Origin: Holophagales bacterium
GTDB lineage: Bacteria; Acidobacteriota; Thermoanaerobaculia; UBA5066
NCBI GenBank assembly: GCA_016719485.1
Contig: JADJZB010000027.1
Coordinates: forward strand, 1 to 43,486
Direction: 5' to 3'
DNA: 43,486 nt
Shown one piece after another: positions 9,232 to 16,930 of the stretch; within the stretch, counting starts at the first letter, position 1, and each line of letters begins with the position of its first letter. Below the pieces are notes generated by a model. It worked only from the letters and a program-made list of their open reading frames with translations. It had not been told where the DNA came from and ran no database searches. The position numbers and the translations under genes are program-made.

Positions 9232-9702
9232 CGCGATCCCGAGACGTCCCTCCTTCTCGACCTCCTGGCCGAGGCGTTCGAGAGGAAGTCGTGGCACGGC
9301 ACGAACCTGCGCGGCTCGTTCCGCGGGATGACGGCGGCCGAGGCGGCGTGGCGCCCCGGAGAGGGGCGGCCGAACGCCTGGGAGCTGGCCCTTCACGCCG
9401 CCTACTGGAAGTACGCCGTGAGGCGGAAGCTGACCGGGGAGAAGCGAGGGTCCTTCGCCCTCGAGGGGAGCAACTGGTTCCGGCGCCCGGAGGGCGAGCC
9501 CGACGAGGCCGCGTGGAAGGCCGATCTCGCCCTCCTCGCCGCCGAGCACGGCGCGCTCGTGGCCGCCGTCGCCCGGAAGCTCCCGGGGCTCTCGGGCGCC
9601 GCCCGCGCGAAGGCGCTCCACCTCTTGCGGGGCGTGGCGGCGCACGACCTCTACCACTGCGGGCAGGTACAGGTCCTGAAGAGGCTTCGTCCGAAGGGAT
9701 GA
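9232..9702 (+). CDS. DinB-like metal-dependent hydrolase family protein
   Basis: The product reads RDPETSLLLDLLAEAFERKS, WHGTNLRGSFRGMTAAEAAW, NAWELALHAAYWKYAVRRKL, SNWFRRPEGEPDEAAWKADL, and ends AHDLYHCGQVQVLKRLRPKG. Histidines in LALHAAYW and AAHDLYHCGQ are at the metal-binding positions of the DinB/YfiT four-helix bundle. The protein is near full length (about 157 residues), but its start is obscured by the junction with the aminotransferase. GTG at 9208, shortly after GAGGAG and in frame, is the only nearby candidate. The stop overlaps the sigma-factor ATG by four bases (ATGA), so they are co-translated. Function of this subfamily (often thiol-dependent transferase or damage-inducible) is not settled. 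Confidence 0.75.
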   Translation, partial: RDPETSLLLDLLAEAFERKSWHGTNLRGSFRGMTAAEAAWRPGEGRPNAWELALHAAYWKYAVRRKLTGEKRGSFALEGSNWFRRPEGEPDEAAWKADLALLAAEHGALVAAVARKLPGLSGAARAKALHLLRGVAAHDLYHCGQVQVLKRLRPKG

Positions 9703-10424
9703 GCGAAGGCTTCTTCCCGCCGACGCGGGCCTCGGTCGTCGAAGCGGCGCGAAGCGCGGACGCCGGGAGCGGCCGGCGCGCGCTGAGACTCTCGTCGCGG
9801 CTTACTGGCGGCCCGTCTACCGGCACGTCCGCCGGAAGTGGGGAAAGGAGCACGAGGAAGCCGCCGACCTGACCCAGGACTTCTTCGCGGAGCTGCTCGA
9901 GCGGGATCTCCTCGCCCGCTTCGATCCGTCGAAGGCGAAGCTCCGCACGTACCTCCGGGTCTGCGTCGACGGCCTCGTCGCCAACGCGGAGAAGGCGGCG
10001 GGGCGGCTGAAGCGGGGGGGCGGGGTGCCTCTCCTGTCCCTCGATTTCGAGGGGGCCCGCGAGGAGCTGGAGCACGCGCTGGCCGCTCCCGGGGAGTCGC
10101 CCGAGCGCGAGTTCGAGAAGGAGTGGGCGCGGAGCGTCCTCGAGCTCGGCCTCGCGCGGCTCGAGATCGCCCTCGCCGGAAGGGGCAAGGGGATCGCGGC
10201 GCGCCTCTTCGAGATCTACGACCTGGGGGCGGAGGAGAGCCTCCTCCCCCTATGCCGCCCTCGCCGAGCGCTTCGGCGTCTCCGTCTCCGACGTCACGAA
10301 CGGCCTCTCGCTGGCGCGGCGCGAGCTCCGCAAGATCGTCCTCGGCCTCCTGGGCGAGATGACGGGGAGCGACGAGGAGTTCCGGCTCGAGGCGCGGGCC
10401 CTCCTCGGGGTGGACGGGCCATGA
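9699..10424 (+). CDS. RNA polymerase sigma factor, sigma-70/ECF type (frameshifted)
   Basis: ATG at 9699 begins SEGFFPPTRASVVEAARSAD. After one break near 9765 the region-2 core reads LVAAYWRPVYRHVRRKWGKE, HEEAADLTQDFFAELLERDL and ARFDPSKAKLRTYLRVCVDG, the DLTQ-F motif typical of large ECF-like factors paired with protein kinases. A long linker follows, then region 4, with a second break near 10250: YAALAERFGVSVSDVTNGLS, LARRELRKIVL. The recognition helix sits in SVSDVTNGLSLARR. The length of about 240 residues is long for an ECF factor. It overlaps both the DinB gene upstream and the Ser/Thr kinase downstream by ATGA, so control of the factor by the kinase is likely (inference; EcfP-PknT of Vibrio is a known precedent). 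Confidence 0.82.
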
Positions 10425-11404
10425 GGCCGCTGGCGGGGGAGGACGTCGGGCGCGTCGCCCGGGCGCTTCGAGCCCCCGACCTCTCGGGGACCCGATTCGT
10501 CCTCCTCCGGGAGATCGGCCGGGGAGGGATGGGGAGCGTCTGGGAGGCCGAGGACCCCGACCTGCAGCGGAGCGTCGCCCTGAAGGTCCTCGACCTCCCC
10601 GACGATTCCGGGGATCTCGCCGCCCGCCTGCGCCTCGAGGCCCGCGTCCTGGCGCGGCTCGAGCACCCCGGGATCGTCCCGGTCCACGACGTCGGGAGCC
10701 TCCCCGACGGGCGCCCCTTCTACGCGATGAAGCTCGTTCGCGGCGAACGGCTCGACGCGGCCGCCGCGCGCCTCGCGACGCTCCCCGAGAAGCTCCGGCT
10801 CTTCCTGCGCGTCTGCGAGCCGGTCGCCTTCGCCCACGCGCGGGGTGTCGTCCACCGCGACCTCAAGCCCGACAACGTCATGGTCGGGCCGTTCGGAGAG
10901 GTCCTCGTCCTCGACTGGGGGATCGCGCGCGTGCTCTCGGATGCGGGCCTGGAGCGCTCCGGCCGCAGAGGGGCGGAGCCGGCAGGCGAGACGGCACAGA
11001 CGGCCCCTCCCGCGGCGGGGACTGCCGCCGGGTCGGTCCTCGGGACGCCCGGCTTCATGGCCCCGGAGCAGGCCCGGGGCGAGGACGGGGTCGACCACCG
11101 CGCCGACGTCTTCGCCCTCGGCGCGCTGCTCGCCGCACTCGTCGGGGAGACGGTTCCCGCGAGCCGCCGCCTCGCGGCGATCGTCGCCCGGGCGACGGCC
11201 GCCCGGCCGGACGAGAGGTACCCCGACGTTGCGTCCCCCGCCGCGGACGTGACCCGCCTCCTGGACGGGGAACCGGTCACGGCCTATCGCGAGCGTCCCT
11301 GGGAGAGAGCCGCGCGGTTTGCCGCCCGGCACCGCGTGGCGCTCCTCCTCGTGGCGGCCTACCTCTCGGCGCGGGCGGCGATCCTCCTCGTGACCGGGCG
11401 TTAA
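10421..11404 (+). CDS. Ser/Thr protein kinase with C-terminal membrane segment
   Basis: The 327-residue product is one open frame. It has the Gly-rich loop IGRGGMGSVWEAEDPD (about 31-46), VALKVL lysine, the alphaC Glu in RLEARVLARLEHPGIVPVHD, catalytic GVVHRDLKPDNVMVG (about 145), a DWG variant of the DFG motif (VLDWGIARV), the activation-loop end GTPGFMAPEQARGED, and lobe markers DHRADVFALGALLAAL. A juxtamembrane part (WERAARFAARHR) precedes one hydrophobic helix (VALLLVAAYLSARAAILLV) and the end, so unlike most bacterial Hanks kinases there is no extracellular sensor domain. It overlaps the sigma factor by ATGA. Likely inner-membrane kinase acting on that sigma factor (inference). Confidence 0.9.
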   Translation: MRPLAGEDVGRVARALRAPDLSGTRFVLLREIGRGGMGSVWEAEDPDLQRSVALKVLDLPDDSGDLAARLRLEARVLARLEHPGIVPVHDVGSLPDGRPFYAMKLVRGERLDAAAARLATLPEKLRLFLRVCEPVAFAHARGVVHRDLKPDNVMVGPFGEVLVLDWGIARVLSDAGLERSGRRGAEPAGETAQTAPPAAGTAAGSVLGTPGFMAPEQARGEDGVDHRADVFALGALLAALVGETVPASRRLAAIVARATAARPDERYPDVASPAADVTRLLDGEPVTAYRERPWERAARFAARHRVALLLVAAYLSARAAILLVTGR

Positions 11405-11451
11405 TGAAACCGGCGAAGCCGTTGAACAGGTGGGATGAAGGGAGATCGACG

Positions 11452-11817
11452 ATGAACAAGGTGCTTCTTGGCCTGCTTCTCGGAGGAGGTCTCGGTGTTC
11501 TCGACGGGCTCACGGCGTGGTTCACGCCCGAGGTCCGCAAGGACATCCTCGGGATCGTGATGGGGTCGACGTTCAAGGGGCTCGTCGCGGGTCTCCTCAT
11601 CGGTTTCTTCTCGAAGAAGGTCGCCTCGATCCCGGCGACGATCGTCTTCGGCGTCCTGGTGAGCGGCTTCTTCGCCTACCTCGTGGCCGCGCAGATGGGC
11701 AAGTACTACTTCGAGCTGATGCTTCCCGGCGCACTGGTCGGTCTCGTCACCGGATACGTGACGGCGCGGTACGGAAAAGGCGGCCCGGCACGAAACCCGG
11801 AAGGCCGCGTCGCGTAG
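11452..11817 (+). CDS. Small integral membrane protein, glycine-rich
   Basis: ATG at 11452 follows GGGAG by eight bases. The 121-residue product has four hydrophobic segments: VLLGLLLGGGLGVLDGLTA, GIVMGSTFKGLVAGLLIGFF, IPATIVFGVLVSGFFAYLVA, and FELMLPGALVGLVTGYVTAR. It carries repeated GxxxG-like spacings and a short basic tail. No family is recognised with confidence. It starts 47 bases after the kinase stop and may belong to the same transcript. Confidence 0.75.
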   Translation: MNKVLLGLLLGGGLGVLDGLTAWFTPEVRKDILGIVMGSTFKGLVAGLLIGFFSKKVASIPATIVFGVLVSGFFAYLVAAQMGKYYFELMLPGALVGLVTGYVTARYGKGGPARNPEGRVA

Positions 11818-11912
11818 AACGACGGAACGACACACCGGGAGAACACCGTCCGCGGGGAGAGCCCGTGGCCGGGAAGCGTGCCCCTTCCGGGGCGGGACGA
11901 AAGGAGACGACG

Positions 11913-12383
11913 ATGGCTGGAGAGGTGAACCCGATTCCCGAGGGGTATGGCAGCGTCACCCCCTACCTCTGCGTCAAGGGGGCCGCGGCGGCGATCGAGC
12001 TCTGGAAGAAGGCGCTCGGCGCCGAGGAGCTCTTCCGTATGCCGGGACCGGGCGACATGGTGATGCACGCCGAGGTGAAGATCGGCAGCTCGATCGTCAT
12101 GGTGTCGGACGAGTTCCCCGACTGGGGCCAGCTCGGACCGATCTCGAGGGGCGGCACGACCTGCACGATGATGCTCTACGTCGAGGACTGCGACGCGGCG
12201 TACAAGCGGGCCGTCGAAGCCGGCTGTGCGTCGACCCAGGAACCGAAGGACGAGTTCTGGGGCGACCGCTTCGCCAAGGTCACGGACCCGTTCGGGCACC
12301 AGTGGGCGTTCGCCACCCACGTCGAGGACGTCTCCCCCGAGGAGATGCAGAAGCGGATGGCGGAGATGATGAAGGGCTGCTGA
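11913..12383 (+). CDS. VOC/glyoxalase-fold protein (PhnB-like)
   Basis: ATG at 11913 is preceded by AAGGAGACGACG, a good ribosome site. The 156-residue product reads GYGSVTPYLCVKGAAAAIEL, WKKALGAEELFRMPGPGDMV, MHAEVKIGSSIVMVSDEFPD, YVEDCDAAYKRAVEAGCAST, and FWGDRFAKVTDPFGHQWAFA. This is the two-beta-alpha-beta-beta-beta pattern of VOC proteins in the PhnB-like group, with DPFGHQWAFATH near the C-terminus. His of MHAEV and the GDRFAKVTDPFGH block match conserved positions, though a bound metal is not assured in this group. The tail EEMQKRMAEMMKGC is a charged helix common in relatives. Probably a small-molecule-binding or -modifying protein of unknown substrate. Hairpins follow immediately. 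Confidence 0.88.
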   Translation: MAGEVNPIPEGYGSVTPYLCVKGAAAAIELWKKALGAEELFRMPGPGDMVMHAEVKIGSSIVMVSDEFPDWGQLGPISRGGTTCTMMLYVEDCDAAYKRAVEAGCASTQEPKDEFWGDRFAKVTDPFGHQWAFATHVEDVSPEEMQKRMAEMMKGC

Positions 12384-12394
12384 GCGTTCCGCGC

Positions 12395-12433
12395 GGCCGG
12401 GAGTTCGACCCGGCCCCTCGCCTCCCGGCGAGG
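12395..12433 (+). terminator. Two adjacent hairpins after the VOC gene
   Basis: GGCCGGG at 12395-12401 pairs with CCCGGCC at 12409-12415 around a 7-base loop. It is followed at once by CCTCGCC (12416-12422) pairing with GGCGAGG (12427-12433) around TCCC. Both stems are perfect. No U-run follows, so the termination role is inferred from position just after a stop codon. Confidence 0.5.
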
Positions 12434-12442
12434 AGGTCTCGC

Positions 12443-12499
12443 CGAAAGGTGAGACGGGCCCCGGATCGGAGAAATCCGTTCCGGGGCCCTCACGTTTCG
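12443..12499. terminator. Long stem-loop, probable (bidirectional) terminator
   Basis: The core GGGCCCCGGA (12456-12465) pairs perfectly with TCCGGGGCCC (12480-12489). An inner CGG/CCG pair closes a loop AGAAAT after one T-T mismatch. The arms extend outward: CGAAAGGTGA (12443-12452) pairs with TCACGTTTCG (12490-12499) with one mismatch, leaving GAC unpaired. The stem is symmetric enough to work on both strands. Confidence 0.6.
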
Positions 12500-12611
12500 A
12501 TCTCCCAGTAACGGAGAGACTTGGACGGCGGTGGCCGTGGGCGGACCGGAGCGGGCCGGCCCGGCACCGGGGTTGCGCTTCCACGGGGCGAAAGCTCTGA
12601 AGGAGGCCGAC

Positions 12612-13130
12612 ATGAACGACGCCCCGCTCCGGTTCGCCCCCCTCCTCGCCGCAGCCCTCCTCTCTACCGCCTGCGCGTCGATGAGCCTCCCCTCCCACGA
12701 CGACCTGCAGGTCGTCACGGACCCGCCGGGGGCGATCGCGACCTGCGGCAACGCCACGACGGTCACGCCAGGCACCCTTCGGATCCCCCGGGAGAAGTCG
12801 CCCGCCGTGATGGTCCGGGTGGAGATGGAGGGCTACGAGCCGCGCGAGATCCAGATCGCCCGGAACCACAGCGTGCCCCTGCGCCCGTGGGGCGTCGGCT
12901 TCGGCCTGACCGCCGCCGCGGCCTGGGCCGTGGAGCAGTGCGAGTCGATCAACTGGCCGGAATGCAGCGAGGCCGCCACCGCCACGGGCGTCACCGCCGC
13001 GGTCGTCTCGCTCGCCGGATTCGCGATCGATTCCGCTTCGCGCCGTACCCATCCGCTTCCCCGCAAGGAACTCGTCCTCCGCCTCGACCCCGTGCGCCTC
13101 GCCGAGGCGCCGAAAGGAGCACTCCGATGA
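12612..13130 (+). CDS. Lipoprotein with PEGA-like segment
   Basis: ATG at 12612 follows AAGGAGGCCGAC. The N-terminus MNDAPLRFAPLLAAALLSTA leads to a lipobox LSTAC, so the protein should be lipidated on Cys21. The next part, LQVVTDPPGAIATCGNATTV, TPGTLRIPREKSPAVMVRVE and MEGYEPREIQIARN, resembles a PEGA surface domain (xVxTxPxGAxV...TP..l.lp). A hydrophobic glycine/alanine region (about 100-145) follows, with two Cys in EQCESINWPECSEA that may form a disulfide. Total is 172 residues. It overlaps the phosphoesterase ATG by four bases, so the two envelope proteins are co-produced. Function unknown. Confidence 0.75.
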   Translation: MNDAPLRFAPLLAAALLSTACASMSLPSHDDLQVVTDPPGAIATCGNATTVTPGTLRIPREKSPAVMVRVEMEGYEPREIQIARNHSVPLRPWGVGFGLTAAAAWAVEQCESINWPECSEAATATGVTAAVVSLAGFAIDSASRRTHPLPRKELVLRLDPVRLAEAPKGALR

Positions 13131-14751
13131 AACGCTTCGTCCTCCCGACCCTCGCCCTGATCGTCAGCCTCCTTCTCGCTTCTCCGCTCCCGGCCGCCGA
13201 CCGCACCGTCACGATCCTCCACGTCTGCGACACGCACTCCCACCTCGACGCCACCGGCTCCCGCGACCGGAGCCTCGAAGGGACGGTCGGCGGAATTGCG
13301 AAGGCGACGACCGTCATCGCCGCGGCGCGCGCGAAGGACCCGGAGGCTCTTCTCCTCCACGCCGGGGACGTTCTCCAGGGAGACTTCTTCTTCAACTTCT
13401 ATCTGGGCGTGCCCGAGCTGCAGTGGATGGCGGCGATGCGCTTCGACGCGATGGCCGTCGGCAACCACGAATTCGACCCGGGTCCCGAGTACCTCGCCGG
13501 AATCCTCGCGCAGGGATTCGCCTCGGGCTCCGTTCCGCTCCTCTCGGCGAACGCCGGGAACCTCGGGAGCTCACTCCGTTCATCTCCCCCTCGATCCTCA
13601 GGACTGCGAGCGGCGTGAAGGTCGGCATTTTCGGGCTCACCGTCCCCGACGACCCAATGAGCCAGAACGGGTCCGTCACGCTCGACCCGGACGTCGTGGC
13701 CGTGGCGAGTCGCCAGGTGGCAGCGCTCAGGGCCTCTGGCGCCGAGATCGTCGTCCTCCTCTCTCACCTCGGCCTCTCGTCCGACACGGCCGTCGCCGAG
13801 GGGGTGGAGGGGATCGACGTGATCGTCGGCGGCCACGACCACATCCTGCTCGAGGAGCCCGTCGAGGTCCGAACGCCCTCGGGGCGCAACGTCCTGATTG
13901 TCCAGGCGGGTCCCCATTTCGCGAACGTCGGGCGCCTGCGGCTCGCTCTTCGGGGAGGAAGGGTCCACCTCGCCAGCTACGACCTCATTCCCGTCGACGA
14001 TCGCGTCCGGCCCGACCCCGGGGTCGAAGCTCTCGTCTCACAGCTGAAGGCGGGAATCGAGGAGTCGCTCGGACCGGTCTTCTCGCGCGAGGTCGGGGTG
14101 GCGCGGCGCGACCTTCCGATCCTGCCCCGTGAACGGAGCCCGTGGAAGGACACGCCCACCGGGAACCTCGTGACGGACGCGTTCCGCACCGCCGGCCAGA
14201 CCGATTTCGCCTTCACGAGCACCGGCTTCCTTTCGGAAGGGATCTCGAAGGGGCCCCTCGTCCCGGCCGATCTCTTCCGCGTCGTCAGCTACGGCCTCGA
14301 CCCCGAGACGGGATTCGGCTTCGGTCTCGTGACGAGCGAGCTGAGCGCGGAGGCGCTCGTCATGGTGCTCGAGATCGGCGTCGCAGGCGCGGGCCCCGAG
14401 GGCGCCTTCTTCCCACACGTCTCCGGAATCCGGTTCGCCTACGACTCTCGCCGGACTCCCGGGGAGAGGGTCTCGTTCCAGAGCATCCGGGTCGGTGACG
14501 AGGCGCTCGACCCGAGCCGGACCTACACCCTCACGACGAACGCCGCGGTCGCGATGTTCCTCGTCGACATGCTCGGCGTTCCCCTGTCGAACGTGGCGCC
14601 GATCCCCGGCGTCTTCGAGTACACGGCGCTCCTGGGCCAGGTCGAGGGAATGGGCGGGATCGTAAACCCGCGAGCCGATGGGCGCGTGAGGGATCTCGCA
14701 CCCGTTCACGGTCGCCCGGGGATCGGGCGTCTCTCCGGACTCTCCCGCTGA
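13127..14751 (+). CDS. Bifunctional metallophosphatase/5'-nucleotidase family protein (one frameshift)
   Basis: A signal peptide (MKRFVLPTLALIVSLLLASP) precedes the calcineurin-like domain: TILHVCDTHSHLD, LLHAGDVLQGDFFF, MAVGNHEFDPGPEYL, IVVLLSHLGLSSD, and VIVGGHDHILLEEP supply the Asp, His and Asn ligands of a two-metal site. The C-terminal 5'-nucleotidase substrate domain follows: PTGNLVTDAFRTAGQTDFAF, GPLVPADLFRVVSYGLDPET, YTLTTNAAVAMFLVDML. About 540 residues, normal for periplasmic UshA/YfkN-like enzymes that hydrolyse nucleotides or 2',3'-cyclic phosphates. One break at about 13570 separates the two frames. It overlaps the lipoprotein gene by ATGA and lies 29 bases before a barrel gene. 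Confidence 0.88.
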
Positions 14752-14780
14752 ACCCTGACACGACGTAGAGGAGGTGCGCC

Positions 14781-15574
14781 ATGTCCGTCTCCCGCACCGG
14801 TCCGGCTGCTCGGGTCCGTCCCTCCTGGCCCTCGTTGCGCTCCCGGCGCTCCTCCTCTCCGCGCTCCCCGTCTGCGCGCAGGACGGCGCGTCTCCGGACT
14901 CCCCTCGCGTCCGCCTCTGGTCCTTCGAGGCCGTCTCTGGCCCGTCCTTCGGCGGGCCTGCCGACGACCTCGAGGCGGCGATGCGCCTGGCGGGGTTCGA
15001 CGACAGCATGTCTGGAGGCTGGTTCGGCGGGGGAACGACCACCTATCCCCAGACGTACGACGACGAGACGGACCGCTTCTCCTATTGGGGAGCGGTTCGG
15101 AGGAGGCTCGGCCATGGACCGTGGCACGTCGGCATCGGAGGCGGACCGACCGATTTCGGAAGCGTCGAGGGCTACCGGGAGCGCGTCGACGGCCTCTACG
15201 CCAGCGTCTTCGTCAGCGCGGACTGCCGGATCCTGACCTTGGCGCCGATGGCGTGGTTCCAGCCGGTCCCGGCCCTTCGGCTCGGGGCAGGGCCCGCGTT
15301 CCACCGTGTCGATCTCGAGCTGGGGCAGACCTATGGGGCCGGCACCGTCCAGTTCCGGAAATGGAAGCCCGGCTTCGTCGTCGAGGTCGCCCTCACCGTG
15401 CCGGTCGACACCCCGGTCTTCTTCGCCGCACTCGCGCAGTACCGCTGGGTGGGGAACGCCACCGCGGGGCCGTGGGAAGCCACGACCTACAGGGGTGCCC
15501 AGGTCGAGTTCCCGGCCACGAGCGTCTCGGTCTCACACACTTTCGTCGCGATCGGAATCGGCGGCCGGTTCTGA
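14781..15574 (+). CDS. Outer-membrane beta-barrel protein, unknown family
   Basis: GAGGAGG ends seven bases before ATG 14781, which therefore is the likely start (SVSRTGPAARVRPS). A one-base break near 14825 is then needed to reach the signal-peptide frame LLALVALPALLLSALPVCAQ; the alternative GTG at 14774 lies inside the ribosome site. The mature part alternates aromatic and polar residues: GPWHVGIGGGPTDFGSVEGY, RVDGLYASVFVSADCRIL, LGAGPAFHRVDLELGQTYGA, FAALAQYRWVGNATAGPW. It ends in VSVSHTFVAIGIGGRF, the terminal Phe being an outer-membrane assembly signal. About 265 residues. It lies in an envelope operon between the phosphoesterase and another barrel. Confidence 0.72.
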
Positions 15575-15639
15575 TCGCGAGGCGTACGATGATCGCACCG
15601 TCATTCCCTGGAAGGCAGGTCCCGACCGCGGAGGACGCC

Positions 15640-16911
15640 ATGTCCACCTCGCTCCGCTCCGTCGCCAGGCTCTTTGCTCTCTCCGTCCTCGCCTGGGCCC
15701 TGCCGACCCGCGCGGACGACTACAAGACGCCTCGCGCCGGGCAGGTCGCTGTCGGAACGATCTTCGGCCGGGAGGTGCGCGCGCCGAAGCGGGACCGGGG
15801 CCGGATCACGTACCTCAACCTGGGAGCTGTCCTTCTGCCTGAGGGTCCCGCCGGTCTCGATTTCGGGCCTGCCGGCGGGGCCTACTTCTGGCGCGCCCCG
15901 GAGGAGGGAGAAGGCCGCCTCCGCGCCATCGTCGCGGGGATCGCCAACGAGCTCCGCTGGGACCTCACGCTGTCGGAGAACAAGGTGGTCGCGGTCGTCA
16001 CGTCGTTCGACAGCCTGACGCCGCCGTGGGCGCGCTCCGAGTACGTCCAGGGAGAGCGGCAGCGCGCGGAGGAGCTCGAGTGGTACCAGGCGCGTCTGGG
16101 GCTCGGCCTCGCCGCGCACGCGCGCATCGGACCGGGAGCGATCGACAACGCGCTCGACGTCGCACTGACGCTGGAGACGGGAAACCTCTGGTTCGACGAG
16201 GGCGACCGGACCGACCCGACCTTCGTCCTGCCGACGAAGACGTTCGAGGCGAGAGGCCACCTGCGGGTCCGGGCCGACGCCCTCGTGCGGAACACCCTGG
16301 AGCTGCCGCATCGCGGGTGGTCGGCAGGAGCCGACGGCGTCTGGGGCCGCCGGACGAAGTGGGAGCCGTGGGGGCTGCCGGCCGACGGGCTCGAGACGGG
16401 AGGCGGCAGCTGGCTCGCGGCGAGCACCTTCGCGTACGTCGCCACGGGGATCCCGGGGCTCTCGGAGCGGCACTCGCTCGTCGGCTCCGCGCACGCCGGG
16501 ACCGGCTCCGACCTCGACCGCTTCTCCGCGTTTCGTCTCGGGAGCGGATCGACGTGGGGCGACTTCGAGACGCTCTCCCGCGTCGTCCTCCCTTCGGCGG
16601 GCGTCGACGAGATCGCGACCGCGCGCTACGCGACCGTCGATCTCGAGTACCGCTTCGAGCCGATTTTCTTTCTGGCCCTCCAGCTGCGCGGGACGCTCGC
16701 CTGGGCGGACGTCCCGGTGCGGGGAGGAACGGGGGTCGAGACGCGCACGGGCTCCTTTCCGGCCGTCTCCGCCGGGTTCACGACGGGTCTGCCGTGGAAC
16801 CTCTCGATGGAGCTCTCCGGTTCGTGGAACTTCGGCCTCGAGAACACGGTCGACGGCCGCGTCGAGAAGGGCCGCTCGGGCTTCTTCGTCTCGGTGACGC
16901 GGGAATTCTGA
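15640..16911 (+). CDS. Larger outer-membrane beta-barrel protein, unknown family
   Basis: ATG at 15640 (MSTSLRSVARLFALSVLAWA) begins a signal peptide cut near LPTRADD. The 423-residue product is one open frame. The mature protein has many amphipathic strands of 8-12 residues: GRITYLNLGAVLLPEG, AGLDFGPAGGAYFWRAP, NELRWDLTLSENKVVAVVTS, LGLGLAAHARIGPGA, ATARYATVDLEYRFEPIFF. It closes GRSGFFVSVTREF with a terminal Phe. Strand number suggests 12 or more. No family recognised. It ends 19 bases before the convergent ThiL-like gene. Confidence 0.75.
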   Translation: MSTSLRSVARLFALSVLAWALPTRADDYKTPRAGQVAVGTIFGREVRAPKRDRGRITYLNLGAVLLPEGPAGLDFGPAGGAYFWRAPEEGEGRLRAIVAGIANELRWDLTLSENKVVAVVTSFDSLTPPWARSEYVQGERQRAEELEWYQARLGLGLAAHARIGPGAIDNALDVALTLETGNLWFDEGDRTDPTFVLPTKTFEARGHLRVRADALVRNTLELPHRGWSAGADGVWGRRTKWEPWGLPADGLETGGGSWLAASTFAYVATGIPGLSERHSLVGSAHAGTGSDLDRFSAFRLGSGSTWGDFETLSRVVLPSAGVDEIATARYATVDLEYRFEPIFFLALQLRGTLAWADVPVRGGTGVETRTGSFPAVSAGFTTGLPWNLSMELSGSWNFGLENTVDGRVEKGRSGFFVSVTREF

Positions 16912-16930
16912 CGGGCAGTGGCCGGCGCTG

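Noticed and set aside
12395..12415. A TTCGA-containing hairpin resembling a tRNA T-arm
   Set aside because: The loop reads AGTTCGA, shifted from the TTCGANN of a T-loop, and no acceptor, D or anticodon arm can be built around it.
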